A stretch of 64,000 nucleotides of DNA, taken from Labyrinthula sp. Ha. Its lineage: Eukaryota > Sar > Bigyra > Labyrinthulida > Labyrinthulaceae. Below, in pieces: positions 44,284-56,800 of this stretch. Position numbers and translations under genes: made by a program. The notes under the pieces were generated by a model. It saw nothing but the letters and a program-made list of their open reading frames with translations, did not search any database and had not been told where the DNA came from. How positions within the stretch are numbered: position 1 is the stretch's first letter; each line of letters begins with the position of its first letter. The DNA is taken from assembly GCA_015227615.1 (NCBI GenBank), contig JAALGZ010000007.1:434001-498000 (forward strand), given 5' to 3'.

Positions 44284-45385
44284 GGGGACCGTTTGATGCT
44301 ATTATGATTCGTCGAATAAGTTCAGAGGATTCCGATTTTAGTTCGAGTAAGTTGAATTTTTCCAGATACTTAGAGTGAGCGCTGATAATATCATGAATAT
44401 TATTTGAGGTTTTGGTGATGCGAGCCACTTTGTTTGGTATATTGATACTTTAAGTTTCTGATATTTTCCAACGTTTTCATTTTCAAGTATTCCATGGTAG
44501 GGCCATGACAGCTTTCCCAGTTCATGGGAGTCAAATCAATGATTAACGATTCATCTCTTGCTTCGTCCCAAAATACGCTAGGAGAATTACGAATAAGAAA
44601 TTGCTCGAAGGCAAGTCTTTTAAGATGTCGATTGAAGCAAGGGAATATAAGCTTTCTCTGGAACCGGATCTGAGGAAAACGTAATCAGCAATTCGCGTTT
44701 GTTTGGAAATTAGGACGGGTTTTTTACCCGCAGGATTTCTACCCCCCCTACACATAGTAAGAGCATAATGAATTTTTTCCTAAAGTAGTTTACCTAGTTT
44801 GAGTAGAGTATATTTGTGTTGATATATATTGAGGTTCTGGTAGAGGTAGCAATTTTATGGGAATTCCTAGTGAGAAATCGAAGTACATCTACTCTGTCTA
44901 TACAATTAGATGGAATTTATAGCTTTGAATTTTATTTTTATCAAGTTGGTTGTGAAACTAAAAAAATGTACAAACTAAAGCTTAAAACTCAAAGTTGGTT
45001 AAAAATAATTATTATTGGCCCAGCTTAGGCTTACACATTTACCTTTTTAGATAGTTAACCCATAAGGTGGAATAGACTGCGGCCAAAATGATCAAGAATC
45101 CAGCTAAACAAATTAAATTCTCATCCATTGGTTTTGTTCAGTTTTTTCTTTTTTCTCTCAAACACATAAATATGGAGACTCATAATAATTAACGCTTGAA
45201 AACTCAAACAAGACTTAGCAAATGGGCCTTGGGTCATATGATCCAAATTTCATTTGAGGAATTTTGATATATCAAAAAAACTCAAATATCATTTGATGAA
45301 TATCAAAACGTCAGAAAAAATATTAAGACTCAAAAATTTTGATAACATCATTTGAGTTTTGATATTTTTTCCTTAAACGGTGCCC
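44284..45385. mobile_element. possible non-autonomous DNA transposon with inverted ends
   Basis: The left end reads GGGGACCGTTTGAT (44284-44297) and the right end, reversed, reads GGGGCACCGTTTAAG (45371-45385). They match apart from one inserted base and small changes. The segment between (about 1.1 kb) has no transposase. A clear target duplication was not found (flanks ATA and ATG), so it may be chance or an old copy. Confidence 0.3.
45240..45370. repeat. fold-back segment rich in TTTGA/TCAAA
   Basis: Repeated units such as TCATTTGA and TTTTGATAT occur in both orientations within about 130 bp, so the strand can fold on itself. It lies at the right end of the possible DNA transposon. Confidence 0.4.
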
Positions 45386-48300
45386 CATGTACAACTATTT
45401 CCTTTTTCACTCTGTCCTATGACGTAGGTATTTGCTCTTCTGTGTCTTTATTGTCATTCTTATTGCCCTTTTCTGAATTATGCTCCCGATCGAGCACTCT
45501 TAAACCACTGGCTCGAGATAAACTGATATTGCAGTTGTAGTATTTATAATCACCGTTGATACGTCTCCACCACGCACAAGCTCTTTAATTACACATTTCA
45601 TAATGATATGTCTAAAGGCACTATAAAACTTTCAATGATATTTGAACCGGAAATTTGTTAATTTTCTCTTACTTTGTAACTAGTAATAATTGATATCATA
45701 TTTTTTTTAGATATATTTACAGCTTCAAGCAACATGATGTATTATTTCTGTTCACTGAGGCAAATACTGTATTGTTTCCATGAAGGAGTCAGATGTGCAT
45801 AATCTTTTTTTAAAAGCAGTAGTTCTTATGCCGTATTGATTTTGTTAAAACCTAATATTTTTTAGATTCTTTTCTACTATAAACTTAATGCCATGCGCGG
45901 GATCTTCTAGAAAAAATTATATATATAGCTACTTTATGATGCTGAATACTAACTAGTCGGAATCTATTTAATACACTAGCTGCATAAGCATCTTCTAGGT
46001 ATTTTATTTACTAAGTATAAAACTTTCGCACAATGTTTTCTATTGCCAGTAAAATATATTGTTCCTGCAGTTAACACTCTTATTCAGAGAGCATTTATCA
46101 TTTTAAGATTATTTGAACTATATTCAATCTTATGCTGACGATACTTTTCCTTGCTGGAAAACCCTTGAGCAGAAAATTCCTAAATAACTACAAAACTACC
46201 TGTTGCTAACAGTTTGGTTAAATCTAAAGGTGTTCATAGTACGCATATCACAATATTAAACTCGTTCTGTCTCAATTTTCTAAGAGTATTTTAGCTTGGA
46301 ACGGTATTTCTAAGTTTTCTCAACAAAACCTTTAGATATTTCTAGAATACTGGGGGTTGTGGATTGTATTTGATATACATTTCTAATTTTTTTCTCCAAA
46401 GTACCATAAACTCAATTTTCAATTCATAAATATAGATTCTTGACATTTTAAACTAGAGCAGTTCATTACTCAACGAGTTCCTATTTCTCTTTTTTCCTTT
46501 ATTTTTTTTGAACTTGAACCTACCATTTAAACACTTGTAATCTCGATGAACGCCCATATGATCGAGAATCTTTGGAGATGGTAATTTCTTTGCTTCTGAT
46601 AGAAAATTCGTTTTGTCAAAAAAAAACAAGCTGAATATCCAAGGTTGAACAGAAATCATCAGTAAAATTCCTAGGAAGCAGCAAATCAAGCAGATAAACA
46701 CCAAACTTAAGACTTCTTGAGATTTTCAGGAGCCAAGCTAGTTTATGTTGACTAGAAATGAAATTTCTGGCCTTTCTACTTTGTGCGACTTCACTTCTCT
46801 CAGAGTTAAAGCCTGACAAAACTAACAAGAACGGTACAACTTATCCCCTTACCCTATTATTCAAAATTTTACTTCATTTGTGTTTACACTTATTTTAACT
46901 GTTAACTATATACACATCGTTAACTATACTTGTTCGCAACCATTTAACAGATTTATATTTATTATTATAGTCTACTTCAATATCTTTTTACTTCTTTGTT
47001 GGCTATTTGCCATAAACAGAACTATATATATTTAATACACAACTAACATGTGTCAACTGTAGGTATTTAATATTTAAATCAAGTTTTCTGTGACGAGAAT
47101 TTACGATGGTAGATCATATGATTCGTATTACGAAACTGAGTGTAAAGAGAATAATCAGCAAACATTCAAAATATTTCAAACATATGTATTTTTTTGTGCA
47201 TAAAATTACTTTTTTATGTTACCAACATCTTACTGTAAAGAAGACTCAAAGCTGAGAATAAATGGCGAACCAATAATACTTTAGGAAGACTCTCCTTAGC
47301 GCGTTACATAATGCAGATGTTTTCAAAATTTATATTTTGTGATAGTTTCTGCTATTGAAGCCGTGCAAATTAGGTCTAGAATTTCTATTGGTAAAATAGT
47401 TGCGTGTTTTATCCCTTTTCCTATTGCATTAGTGGTCACTTGAATATTAACTAGAATTAGAGTTTTATACTGTAATGCTACAGGTTGGGAGTATCTCTAC
47501 ACTGATTAAGCTCCAAGTTTAGAGCAAACGGACAGTTTAACAGATCTAAAGCTAGCATATCCCCTTTCATATTTAGCATACACTATTGGTAGCCCACTGA
47601 TAGCTTTTGTTAATGCATGTTATATGCTTTTTATCCGCTACTTTTGATGGACTATTCTTGCTTCAAACTCTTTTTTTTATTTTTCTTGTTACTAGTACTT
47701 AAGATCTTACTTCCCAAACCACAAGACTGCATTTAGATACCCCTTTGTGGGCCAAGGTTTAGCTTAAAAGCTTTACTATTCTCTTAACATATTGTTTTTA
47801 AAGTTCACATAACCATAAAGGTGATAATGCAGAGCTAGTTCTTGCAATATGAAAAATACTCTGAAATATTAACGATACTGGACTCATAGGCCAAGTCTAA
47901 AACATTGGAATGTTTTGTAGGTGATTTGATTTCAAACTCTGTTTTCCAATAGTATTTTTCTTGGTCCTCTCTCTTAAGACAAGTTACATGACTCATGATA
48001 AGATAATATTTCAGGCTTAAATATGGACATCTGCTTGATAACATGTTGGCAGCTAATTGGTTACATTCCTTAATGAGACTGGGTTTTCTACAGTCGCTCA
48101 AGACCAAATCTGTAACTCAATAGAAAACGACAAAGCGGAACTACAGCACATGAAAGGGTTGCCTTAGCGAAGAGAATCTACCACATTGTTAAGCCATCTA
48201 TATTGTATGAAGTTGTCCTCCTTCATCGTTCAGTTAAAGGCTTTTCTAAGTTCAAGCTTTTACTCCAACTCGGGACATAAACCAAGACAGATAAAGTCTG

Positions 48301-49563
48301 CTCCCCAATAAAACACCCCAAAAAACCTCTAAGCCCTTCCACGCATGGCTTTTTTTTCTATGCAAAGTTTGGTTCCCATTAATTAACCTTTTGATTTTAG
48401 TCAATGATTTTAGGTCGTGTTACAAAGGGTTCCTTTGAAAAACACACAATATGGGATTTCCACTTTTCGGCTTAAATTTCAATAACTCTGATCTTGCTTC
48501 CTTGCTGCTGTTAGATCATTATGGAGGAAGTAGTTGACAGGCTGTTTCATTGAATGAGAGAGCAACCCGGCTTAACAATATTGTAGTTCAGGTGGGCTTA
48601 ACCTCTGTTTCATTTTTTCTCTTATATGTTTTTCCACTTCAGTGACTCTGTCGAAATATTATCCAGTTGGGACAAACCTTCGAGCAGTCAAACATTCTCT
48701 ATCGAGTCGGAGAAACTAACTAGAGCGTTAGGCTTATGAACTGAAGTAATTCATGCTAGTTTCTATGACCAACAAGTCAATCCGTAACGTATACTCACAA
48801 GAGGCGTTGTAATGAACAGAAAAAATATTCCTTGAACCTAAATAAGTCTGTCTCAAAACTTAGGTTTGTTTCTAATCCCAATTGTTCACAAGAATCTTGC
48901 GTTTTTCTAATATTTTAACTTGCAGTTAGCCTTTGGTCTTTTTGTTGTTCTTTTGTATTGAATTAACTGTTGGTAGTTAGTCATGCCTTTATAACCCAAA
49001 TTATTCTACAACTCTTGATACTGCTAATTCGATAATCGATAGCCGATGAATCTACTGTGACTGATTTAATATGCATAAATTTGGTTTGCACTACCTAGGC
49101 CATTCCTTCCAAAACGTGCAATGAATGTACCTAAGCAACATGTATTAATCTCTTGTTGACGCTGAGCTGACCAATCTCTAATATCTTATATCTTAATACT
49201 AGCACTCACCTATCTTCTGTATCTTCCTCCTTCGTACTTACCTGGACGATGTTAATCGAAACTTAATGCTTTTGTTAGAGTATCAGTATTTATATATATA
49301 TGATCAGAATGCGATCAAAAAGAGCGAAATTCTCTTAAGAATAAATATCTCATTTAACGGACTTAATATTAATACACGGTTTTTTCCAAAGTATCCGAGT
49401 ATATACAAGATATTACATTAATGAGAGTATATTACACATATATACGTACTAGTGATAGTATCAATACTTAGACTTAAAAGGATTTGTGTCTACTCAACTG
49501 AAGAGTCAAAAGTAGTAGGGAATTGATAGACTGACCGGAATAAGTGTAAGAATCAAAGATAAG

Positions 49564-50961
49564 ATGTTGGCTGCTACATCAACACTTCGTGATAAACCTG
49601 ACGTTGAAATCCAAGTTTTACTTACTTCGCTGCAAAAAAATTTTAACCTTGTTGATATAGATCTAGTAAGTTGCTTGTTGTCTTTAAAAGATAGGAAAGT
49701 TTGAAAAAGTTAAACTCATATGAAGATTTGAACTATTACTTCGAAGTACATTTATCCTTTCGAACTAATATACCTAGGCTAAAGGAGAAAAATATGTAGC
49801 GAAGATATACAACGTAACAGAATCAAATAACTTGGAGGTTTTGCAAGCTCAAGCATACGGTACTTCTCTTTCATTTTTTTCAACTTAGCAATGCTATACT
49901 TAACACAAAAGATACAGGAGAAAGATATATTATCTTTTACTGTTTCAGAAGAAATATTTTGTATAAGCTGTAACAAACTAGTACATGAAAATTTAAGAAA
50001 ATACCTTGAGGGATCAAAGGAAGCAGAGAAAGAACCAAAGAAACAAAAACTGAGTTTGTTTCCACTTATTAAAACAACATCAGGACAAGAAGCAATTCTT
50101 CGAGTATTAAAATATATTCCTGGAAAACACACTTATGATCATATACAAAATACTCATACAATTTACAAACCTGAGACAGAGAATGAGGAACCACAGACAA
50201 AGTTCTTGTATGGTGAATTAGGAAAAGCTGCTGCTGATTTAGATATTCTCTTGAAAGATTTTTATCACCCTGCACTCTATAGAAAACTTTTATGGGAACA
50301 AAGTGGAGCAGCTGAATATATAGATGAACATCTTAAATTTTTAGATAAAACAGCGGATGCTAGGATTATAGAAACTATAAACAAAGTGAAAGAAGATTTT
50401 TCAAAGATGATGAAAAAAATAGATTCAAAGAAAATAAATCTTCGAAAAAGAATCATACACAATGACTTGAATGATCAAAATCTTATTGTATCAGAATGTA
50501 AGTTTGCTCCATATGATGACAGTGTCACTTTTGGAATTTTAGATTTTGGTGATATTTGTCATACTTTTCTAATTTCTGAGTTAGCTATTGCTGCTACTTA
50601 TTGCTTTATTAATATGACAAAACGGCATTTAAGTTTAGAGTTGAAAAAAGAATTGACTGCAGTTGGGAAAAAGGAAGAAAAAATGGACGAAGAAGCAGCT
50701 ACGCTAGAGTTAGTTGAGTTTATTAAAGAGCTCTTGAAGAATTATGATCGGAAGATACCTCTTCTCGATGATGAGAAAGCAGCGTTTAAAACCTTTGTGT
50801 GTGCACGGTTGGCCCTCATTATCTCTGTTGCCGCTAAGGGCTTATGTAATCCAAACGTTGGAGCAGATGAAACTGAATATCTGAACTTACACTCGCTTCC
50901 TGGCAGAACAACACTTAAGCGGATATACAAGGTAGACCCAGCAGATTTCTGGAAGTTCTAA
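49564..50961 (+). CDS. HYKK: hydroxylysine kinase-like phosphotransferase
   Basis: Four exons (49564-49665, 49695-49745, 49778-49859, 49889-50961) with introns of 29, 32 and 29 nt give a continuous protein of 435 aa. The N-terminus (residues 40-60, LNSYEDLNYYF) matches the SYDDxNF motif of the HYKK/AGPHD1 family. The next exon gives the ATP-binding lysine strand GEKYVAKIYN. The catalytic loop is IIHNDLNDQN (about 267-276) and the metal-binding motif ILDFGD comes some 25 residues later, followed by ELAIAATYCF. This is the APH-like kinase fold; animal HYKK phosphorylates 5-hydroxylysine with GTP. Compared with human HYKK (373 aa), it has additional charged segments. It converges with the PIP kinase gene, whose stop lies 105 bp away. 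Confidence 0.85.
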
Positions 50962-51066
50962 ATTTTACACCTACCTCCAAGTTCTATTCTCCTCACGATG
51001 ATTTTCGCTACATAGTGTGTATGAAACAGGCCGGAAACGTAAGAAAATAACTTTCTTCTGTGTTGA

Positions 51067-52383
51067 TTATTTTAGCCGAAAAGGAAAACACCTAAACAGC
51101 ATCCTTTTCTCTGCCTTAAGCCTTATTTCATCTTCCTCCTTCGAGTCAGTGGGTACAATGTAGTCCACAAAATGCTGTAAGAACCTTTCACCGTAACTAT
51201 TTGGATTTACAGTTGCCTTGTTTCTCTCAAAACACTTAATAAAATGGGCTATCTTTTTCTTTGCATCGTAAACTTGCAAGAAATCTATCACTCCAATGAA
51301 AACCTTCAGGTTTTCATTTTCATAATAACTATATTCGTTGAGAATCTGTTCCTTTGAAGTACCAACTAACAAGGAATAATCCATTAATCCTTGAGCTTTA
51401 AGAAATTCTACGTCTGATGTAAGTTTAGAAATCATTTCTTTCTTTTGAGTTTTTGTCAATGGAATATTTGGCTGGTGTAAAGCTTCAAGCTTTCCTTGAA
51501 AATACTGTTTTCTCTCTTGGGAACTCATACACCAATAAGACAGATTGTACCATCTTCTATGAACAGATTTTATTTTTTTCCCACCAGTTATTATCTTCTT
51601 GTCGTCAGCGCATCCTTTCAGATCATACAAGCTTTGTAATGCAACATTAGGAAGCAAGTTTTTCATTGCAAAGTAGTGTTTCTTGTTATATGTGAACATG
51701 CACAAAATAGGCGTAATTAACGAACTCTGATTGCACAAGTGCAACGAGAGATCTTCCGCAATATTGCTAAGCGATTTAAAATCTCCAAGATTCAACTCCT
51801 TAACAATAAATTTTCGGTCTATAGAGTGGGCCATCAAGTCTCCTCCTTTTGCGTCACCTTTTTTCAATTTTAAGAAATCAAAATTCTCTTTTAAGAAGAT
51901 ATTTTTCACAGTATATTTATTTCGGATTTTGAAAAAGTGCTCATCAATGACGGTGTCGCATGATTGTGTGCCAACAATAATTTTGTCTGTTTTTGTTGCA
52001 TAATGTACTACAGAAGGTTTTTCTTCGTTTTGAGGTTTTCGCGCTTCTTGTACCAAGGAAGAAAATTTAGATTTAGGCAGTTCATGAGCTAGATTCTTAG
52101 ATATATCTACAAAGGAGGCAGAAAAAGCTCGAGAGTTTCCTTTTTTCTCTATTGGATTATTCCTCTTCAGTAGGTCAAATCCTGAAATGTTTAAACTCTC
52201 AATACTTTCGTTTTTGTTAATTATGGATTCAAAACTTGGTGCTGGACCTACAGAAGGTAAGTCGGAGGCTTCAGAAAGGGAATTAAATTTTGAGAGACTT
52301 GCTTGCAAATCATCAAAATTGGATTCTTTTTTTTCTTCAATTGAAGGATCATGTTTGATTTCCACTGTTTGAATTTCTTCCAT
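51067..52383 (-). CDS. phosphatidylinositol phosphate kinase (PIP4K/PIP5K family)
   Basis: 438 aa in a single exon. About 120 N-terminal residues are Ser/Glu/Lys-rich and look disordered. The kinase domain begins near residue 140 (DEHFFKIRNKYTVKNIF). A Gly-containing loop, AKGGDLMAH, is followed by the likely ATP-binding lysine in RKFIVKELN. YDLKGC, GLMDYSLLVGTS and FIGVIDFLQVYDAKKKIAHF are hallmarks of the family, the last corresponding to the IID catalytic motif (VID here). NPNSYGERFLQHF matches the P..YxxRF end of the fold. These enzymes make PI(4,5)P2 from PI4P or PI5P. The protein is shorter than most PIP5Ks and clearly divergent, so I do not assign the type. The type-determining activation loop near the C-terminus is not distinct. 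Confidence 0.88.
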   Translation of the reverse strand: MEEIQTVEIKHDPSIEEKKESNFDDLQASLSKFNSLSEASDLPSVGPAPSFESIINKNESIESLNISGFDLLKRNNPIEKKGNSRAFSASFVDISKNLAHELPKSKFSSLVQEARKPQNEEKPSVVHYATKTDKIIVGTQSCDTVIDEHFFKIRNKYTVKNIFLKENFDFLKLKKGDAKGGDLMAHSIDRKFIVKELNLGDFKSLSNIAEDLSLHLCNQSSLITPILCMFTYNKKHYFAMKNLLPNVALQSLYDLKGCADDKKIITGGKKIKSVHRRWYNLSYWCMSSQERKQYFQGKLEALHQPNIPLTKTQKKEMISKLTSDVEFLKAQGLMDYSLLVGTSKEQILNEYSYYENENLKVFIGVIDFLQVYDAKKKIAHFIKCFERNKATVNPNSYGERFLQHFVDYIVPTDSKEEDEIRLKAEKRMLFRCFPFRLK

Positions 52384-52546
52384 TTTTATTCCAACTTGGG
52401 CAAATTTCTGACAGGGTGAAAAAAAATATTGCCCAAAATGTTTTTTTTAAATCTGAACATGAGCAGATTCATATTTCATTTATTAGAAACAATATCTTAT
52501 ATTTGATATATTTATTGTACAAAACTAATAGTAGTTGATTTATTAC

Positions 52547-52565
52547 AGAGAGAGAGAGAGAGAGA
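52547..52565. repeat. (AG)n microsatellite
   Basis: About nine AG units in a row. Confidence 0.9.
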
Positions 52566-53796
52566 ATAATAACTAACTTATAACAAATGATGCTTTTGAT
52601 GAGATAATGTTGAAGATGTGCTGGTCTTCTTGAAAAAGTGGACTTCTGTGAAATGCCACTATCAGAGTAATATGCCTCGAGGTTTTATTGTCAGTAACCA
52701 TGCCATCAATCAAAACATATCGTTTAGAGGTGTATATAGTAGATATTTTCTTCATTATTTATTGTATTTTCTGCTACTTAGTTTATACCAGTTGTGTTGG
52801 ATTAATTTATGCGATGCCTGTCTTTCATATTCTTTTGTGACTTGGTATCGCACATTGCGCCAACGATATAAACATCTTAAGAGGGCTAAGATAAAGGGAT
52901 TAAAATAATAATATTATGAAATATTAAATACTGTCGACCTGTTTCTTTACTTATTCACATACCACTGCATAAGTTCTCCGTGTTGTGAATAAAAAAAGAG
53001 TGACTTGTAAAAGTTATAGAATGTCCCATCTCTGAGCATATGCTGTTACCAGAAAACTTTAATATAAAAGAATGTCTGTTTACGCCAAGATAAAAAATAA
53101 CATATCGATCTTCTGGTCAATATTGTTTTTCTCTTTTCAATCATGGCAATCCGGATATTGCAAAGTGTTCAATTAAATAGTTTGTTGAAGAACACTCCCA
53201 AACTCTAGTGAAAGGAACTGATAAGAAAACAAGCTAATATTTACCCCCATCCTTTCCATTTTCTGTAGCCAATGGGTCTTTTCCCAAATATAACATTACT
53301 CTCGTTTTTTCAACGAATTAAATGCTGGCTAAACAGGATGTGTAGAACAAGTTTTCTTCTTTATAGTTAAAATTTTATCTAGGAGAATTAGAAATTAAGA
53401 CACTCGGAATAGATTAAAATCTAGAAAACCACCTTTAAGTAACACGTTTTTCAGAGAAGCATTAATGCAATGAAGGGGAACATATTTGTTCAACACTTGT
53501 AGTACTAGTCTTTGGCCATAATTGTACATATAGCTATATAATATGAATCACTAGCGTAACAACGTAAACCATCTATATTTTGTAAGAAATTTCAAACAAA
53601 AAATTAAATTATATAATGTTCACTGTGTATTGAAGTAAAATAGTCTACTACTATCGAAAGTAGTTAACCTTTTTATGAGCAGCGCTTGATGTATCCAAAG
53701 CATGATAACAGTTGTTCTTTGCATGGAAGTATACTCCTCATTGAAACGGTGAAGTGCATGGAGACTCTTAAAGAGTTGAATTCTTTCTTGTCTTTG

Positions 53797-53815
53797 TATA
53801 TATATATATATATAT
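53797..53815. repeat. (TA)n microsatellite
   Basis: About nine TA units in a row. Confidence 0.9.
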
Positions 53816-56800
53816 GATCTCTTATTTTCTTAATTGAAGTTAAACGTATACCTAGTTAATTCAGTAATTTCATTTATGTTAAGAATCGAAGTTGATAGAG
53901 AGTTACTAGATGAAGAAACTTGTTAGCTAATCCAAATTCAGCTAGTGTAAACATGGTATTTATTTTGCTAGTAAAAAATAGGAATCACCTTACCTGAGGT
54001 TGGACAAGGAAAATAGCCAAGCTCTATATGTTTTATAGCTAAGAATTCTTTTATTTTAAGAAAATTCATCTAAGGTTTAATATTCTCAAAATTTAAAAAA
54101 GTTGTCGGGACCTGGTATATCCCAACTTTATATTGAATAATTGTAGAGGGTCCCATTAGCTTGAGTAGAAAATTATAATAATTAGTTCACAGTAAAATAA
54201 CCCAAAAGGAGATTTATTGTCTTGAGCAAATATAATTTAGTATTTTACACAATATAATACCATCTGAACATCATTGGTTAGAGTGTTGAAACAGGTACTT
54301 ATTACTGAATTGGTTAAGAACAACAATTTTCAAGTCAATCAGAAGACTATGTACAAGACAAAACCGGGACAAAGACACCCGTCCCATATTGAAAAGTAAC
54401 ACCAGTCATTAAGGCAGGTATATGTCTTTATTCAAGGTGGGTATTTATGTTGTTTATTTACCTCTGTTGCTATATCCTCACTCTTGTGTGAATTATCGAT
54501 ATCCAATTACTGTGTTTTGATTACGTGAGAGCCTTGATACGAAACTACAAATCTGGTTGCAAAAAGAATTTATTGTAGGAGCTTAACCATCTTCGGGTTG
54601 AAGTTAAAACAGTCTTTGTCTTGCATAAAATTTTCATCTCCCAGTATGGGAAGTTAAAAACATTCCGTTACATTGCCGTTGGAAATATCATATGATCTCG
54701 TATTACTGAATATGGGAAGGAGACAATCCTTCATCTTTAGAGATAATAGAGATTGCTGACACCAGAATATTATTATCTTCAAATTTACAGTGTCAACTTT
54801 AACATTTTATAATATGTTTTTGGTGGAGAAGATTAGCAATGTCGTGATACTACGCTGAACAGTGGTTTATTTCTTATGAGAAACTAAAAATATACCGGAA
54901 TCTCTTATTTACTTCTTCGGAAATCATTATACTGTTCCTACACCATATTCCAACTTTGGAAATTAGAAAGATTTATAGTGGTATCATTATTAAGCCTTTA
55001 TACAGGGTTTTTATTAACTTGATCTCATTTTGATTTCTATTCTTAAAAAATTAACTAAAGCTTTGTATTTGGCAGAATCAAGCTGATATCATTACATGCT
55101 GAACAAATTATATGGGTTTGTGATAGAACTCTTCAAGCATTGTGAAAACTGTTACATTTCGCTGTCAGAATATAATAAACAGCTGCGACCCCTGTGTTTC
55201 ACCATCGTCTTAGTTCCAGAAAAACAGACAGCTAGAGCTTAATTCATTGTGGATCATCTGTTTAGCTAAATGGAGGGCTACGAATAGGAATTAATTCTAT
55301 ATAGTAAGTTGAATTATTTTTATTTACTAGATAAACACTAAACCAAAATATAAGTACAATAAACCGGTTTCATACTTTTCCCTAGTTTAATAATAAACTT
55401 ATATTTAGATTCTGGAAAGCGGTATACCTTGATGAGAGTATACCTTTCGTTTTTAAGTGTGCCTTTAATATCTTTTTCCACCTTTCCCAAACATACTCTC
55501 ATATATAGATATACAACCTAAGAAATATCCCTCTAGAGAAATATTTTGATCACTAATCTGAATTATTCATCTTTTAACACTACTTAGCATTTGCTTGTTA
55601 GTAACCCTTTGAAATAAACTAGAAAAGTAGTTGTATACTCTAGAAAACACCAGCTACGCAACACTTCACCCCCATTAGTTCATTGTAGTTGGCATTAGCC
55701 GCATATTCTTCCCCAGATGGGAGTGTTATGCGTACCTGGTAGCAAGGTGAGGGCTTGGGTAAATACAAAGCATAAGAATCTCTGCCCATATGTCTATGTA
55801 TGATAACATCATGTTATGAGAGTTGAGCTACTGCTCAACTCCACCTTCTTGCATGGTTTTGATGTAATTAAATGTTAGAAATATCAAGAATTCAAAATTA
55901 CGTTACAGCAATTATGATGAAAGTTAGATGGACGAGCAATATACCGATATTCGTATTTGCCAATTAATAAACTCCTTAAATTAATACCGAAAATATCCAT
56001 GTTAAACTAAAGCTTAAACTCATATAACAATCACTCTAGAAAAAAGATAATGACGCCCAGCTTCTTACCCTTCTCTCCTTTTGATCTTTCATAGATTTCA
56101 GTCTTGCTGATATAATGTAAAATTTAGTGCCACCCTACCTAATTCTCGCGAGAGTCAAGAAAGGTTCTAGACTGATTGCTGGGCTAGAGTTCATACCATG
56201 ATGGCCGCATTTTTTACTTTTCTAATTTCTTTTAATTTAGACTTTAGTTGGAATGCTATTTTCTTTTAATTGATCATTATACAGCGTTCGGAAAAAGTTA
56301 ATACTAATAACTGATGAGATACAACAAAATATCATAGCCGTTTTGGTTTCGTTTCTTGTCTGAAGTTAAAGGAATTTATACCACTGATCTTGAGCCTATT
56401 GTCAATCTCATGGTGCAACGTTTCAACAGCAGTCGGTATGAACTGAATAACAACTCTGCAGTATCTCAAATACAGCTAAAAGCAACTTAAAGAACGATTT
56501 CTGAAAAGTGATCTTTCTAACCCATATGAAAAATTAAGTGCCATCTGCATCTTTTCAGCTTAATCTTCAAAAAGTTTTAATTGAATTAAGTAGAGATGAA
56601 ATTTTAAGGGTTTATATATTGTACAATACTATTTTCTGTGTCATTAAATCCGATGGGCCTTCCTAGACTAATATTGTCATGTTGACGAGCCGTTGAAGGT
56701 ACTTAATTTTCCCGAGTAAGCTTAGAAAGAGTACTTGGAAACTGATCCCCCCCCCGATTTCCTGTTCCCCTGTTTTTTAATCTACAATAACTTATTCTAA

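Larger units (their letters stand above)
40760..49563. other. gene desert, AT-rich
   Basis: About 8.8 kb with no supported gene. Frames are short and of random AT-rich composition. The one structured part is a possible terminal-inverted-repeat element at 44284-45385 with a fold-back segment near its right end. Nothing else was recognised. Confidence 0.55.

Noticed and set aside
45240-45370. CRISPR-like array of short repeats
   Set aside because: Units vary in length and orientation, there are no spacers of constant size, and the genome is eukaryotic.
49564-50961. Tiny introns suggested a ciliate such as Paramecium
   Set aside because: Ciliates of that type reassign TAA and TAG; here all three stops end genes.
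54103-54390. TGTCGGGACC start and CCCGTCCCA further on look like a solo LTR
   Set aside because: No second copy, no target duplication and no polypurine or primer site nearby.
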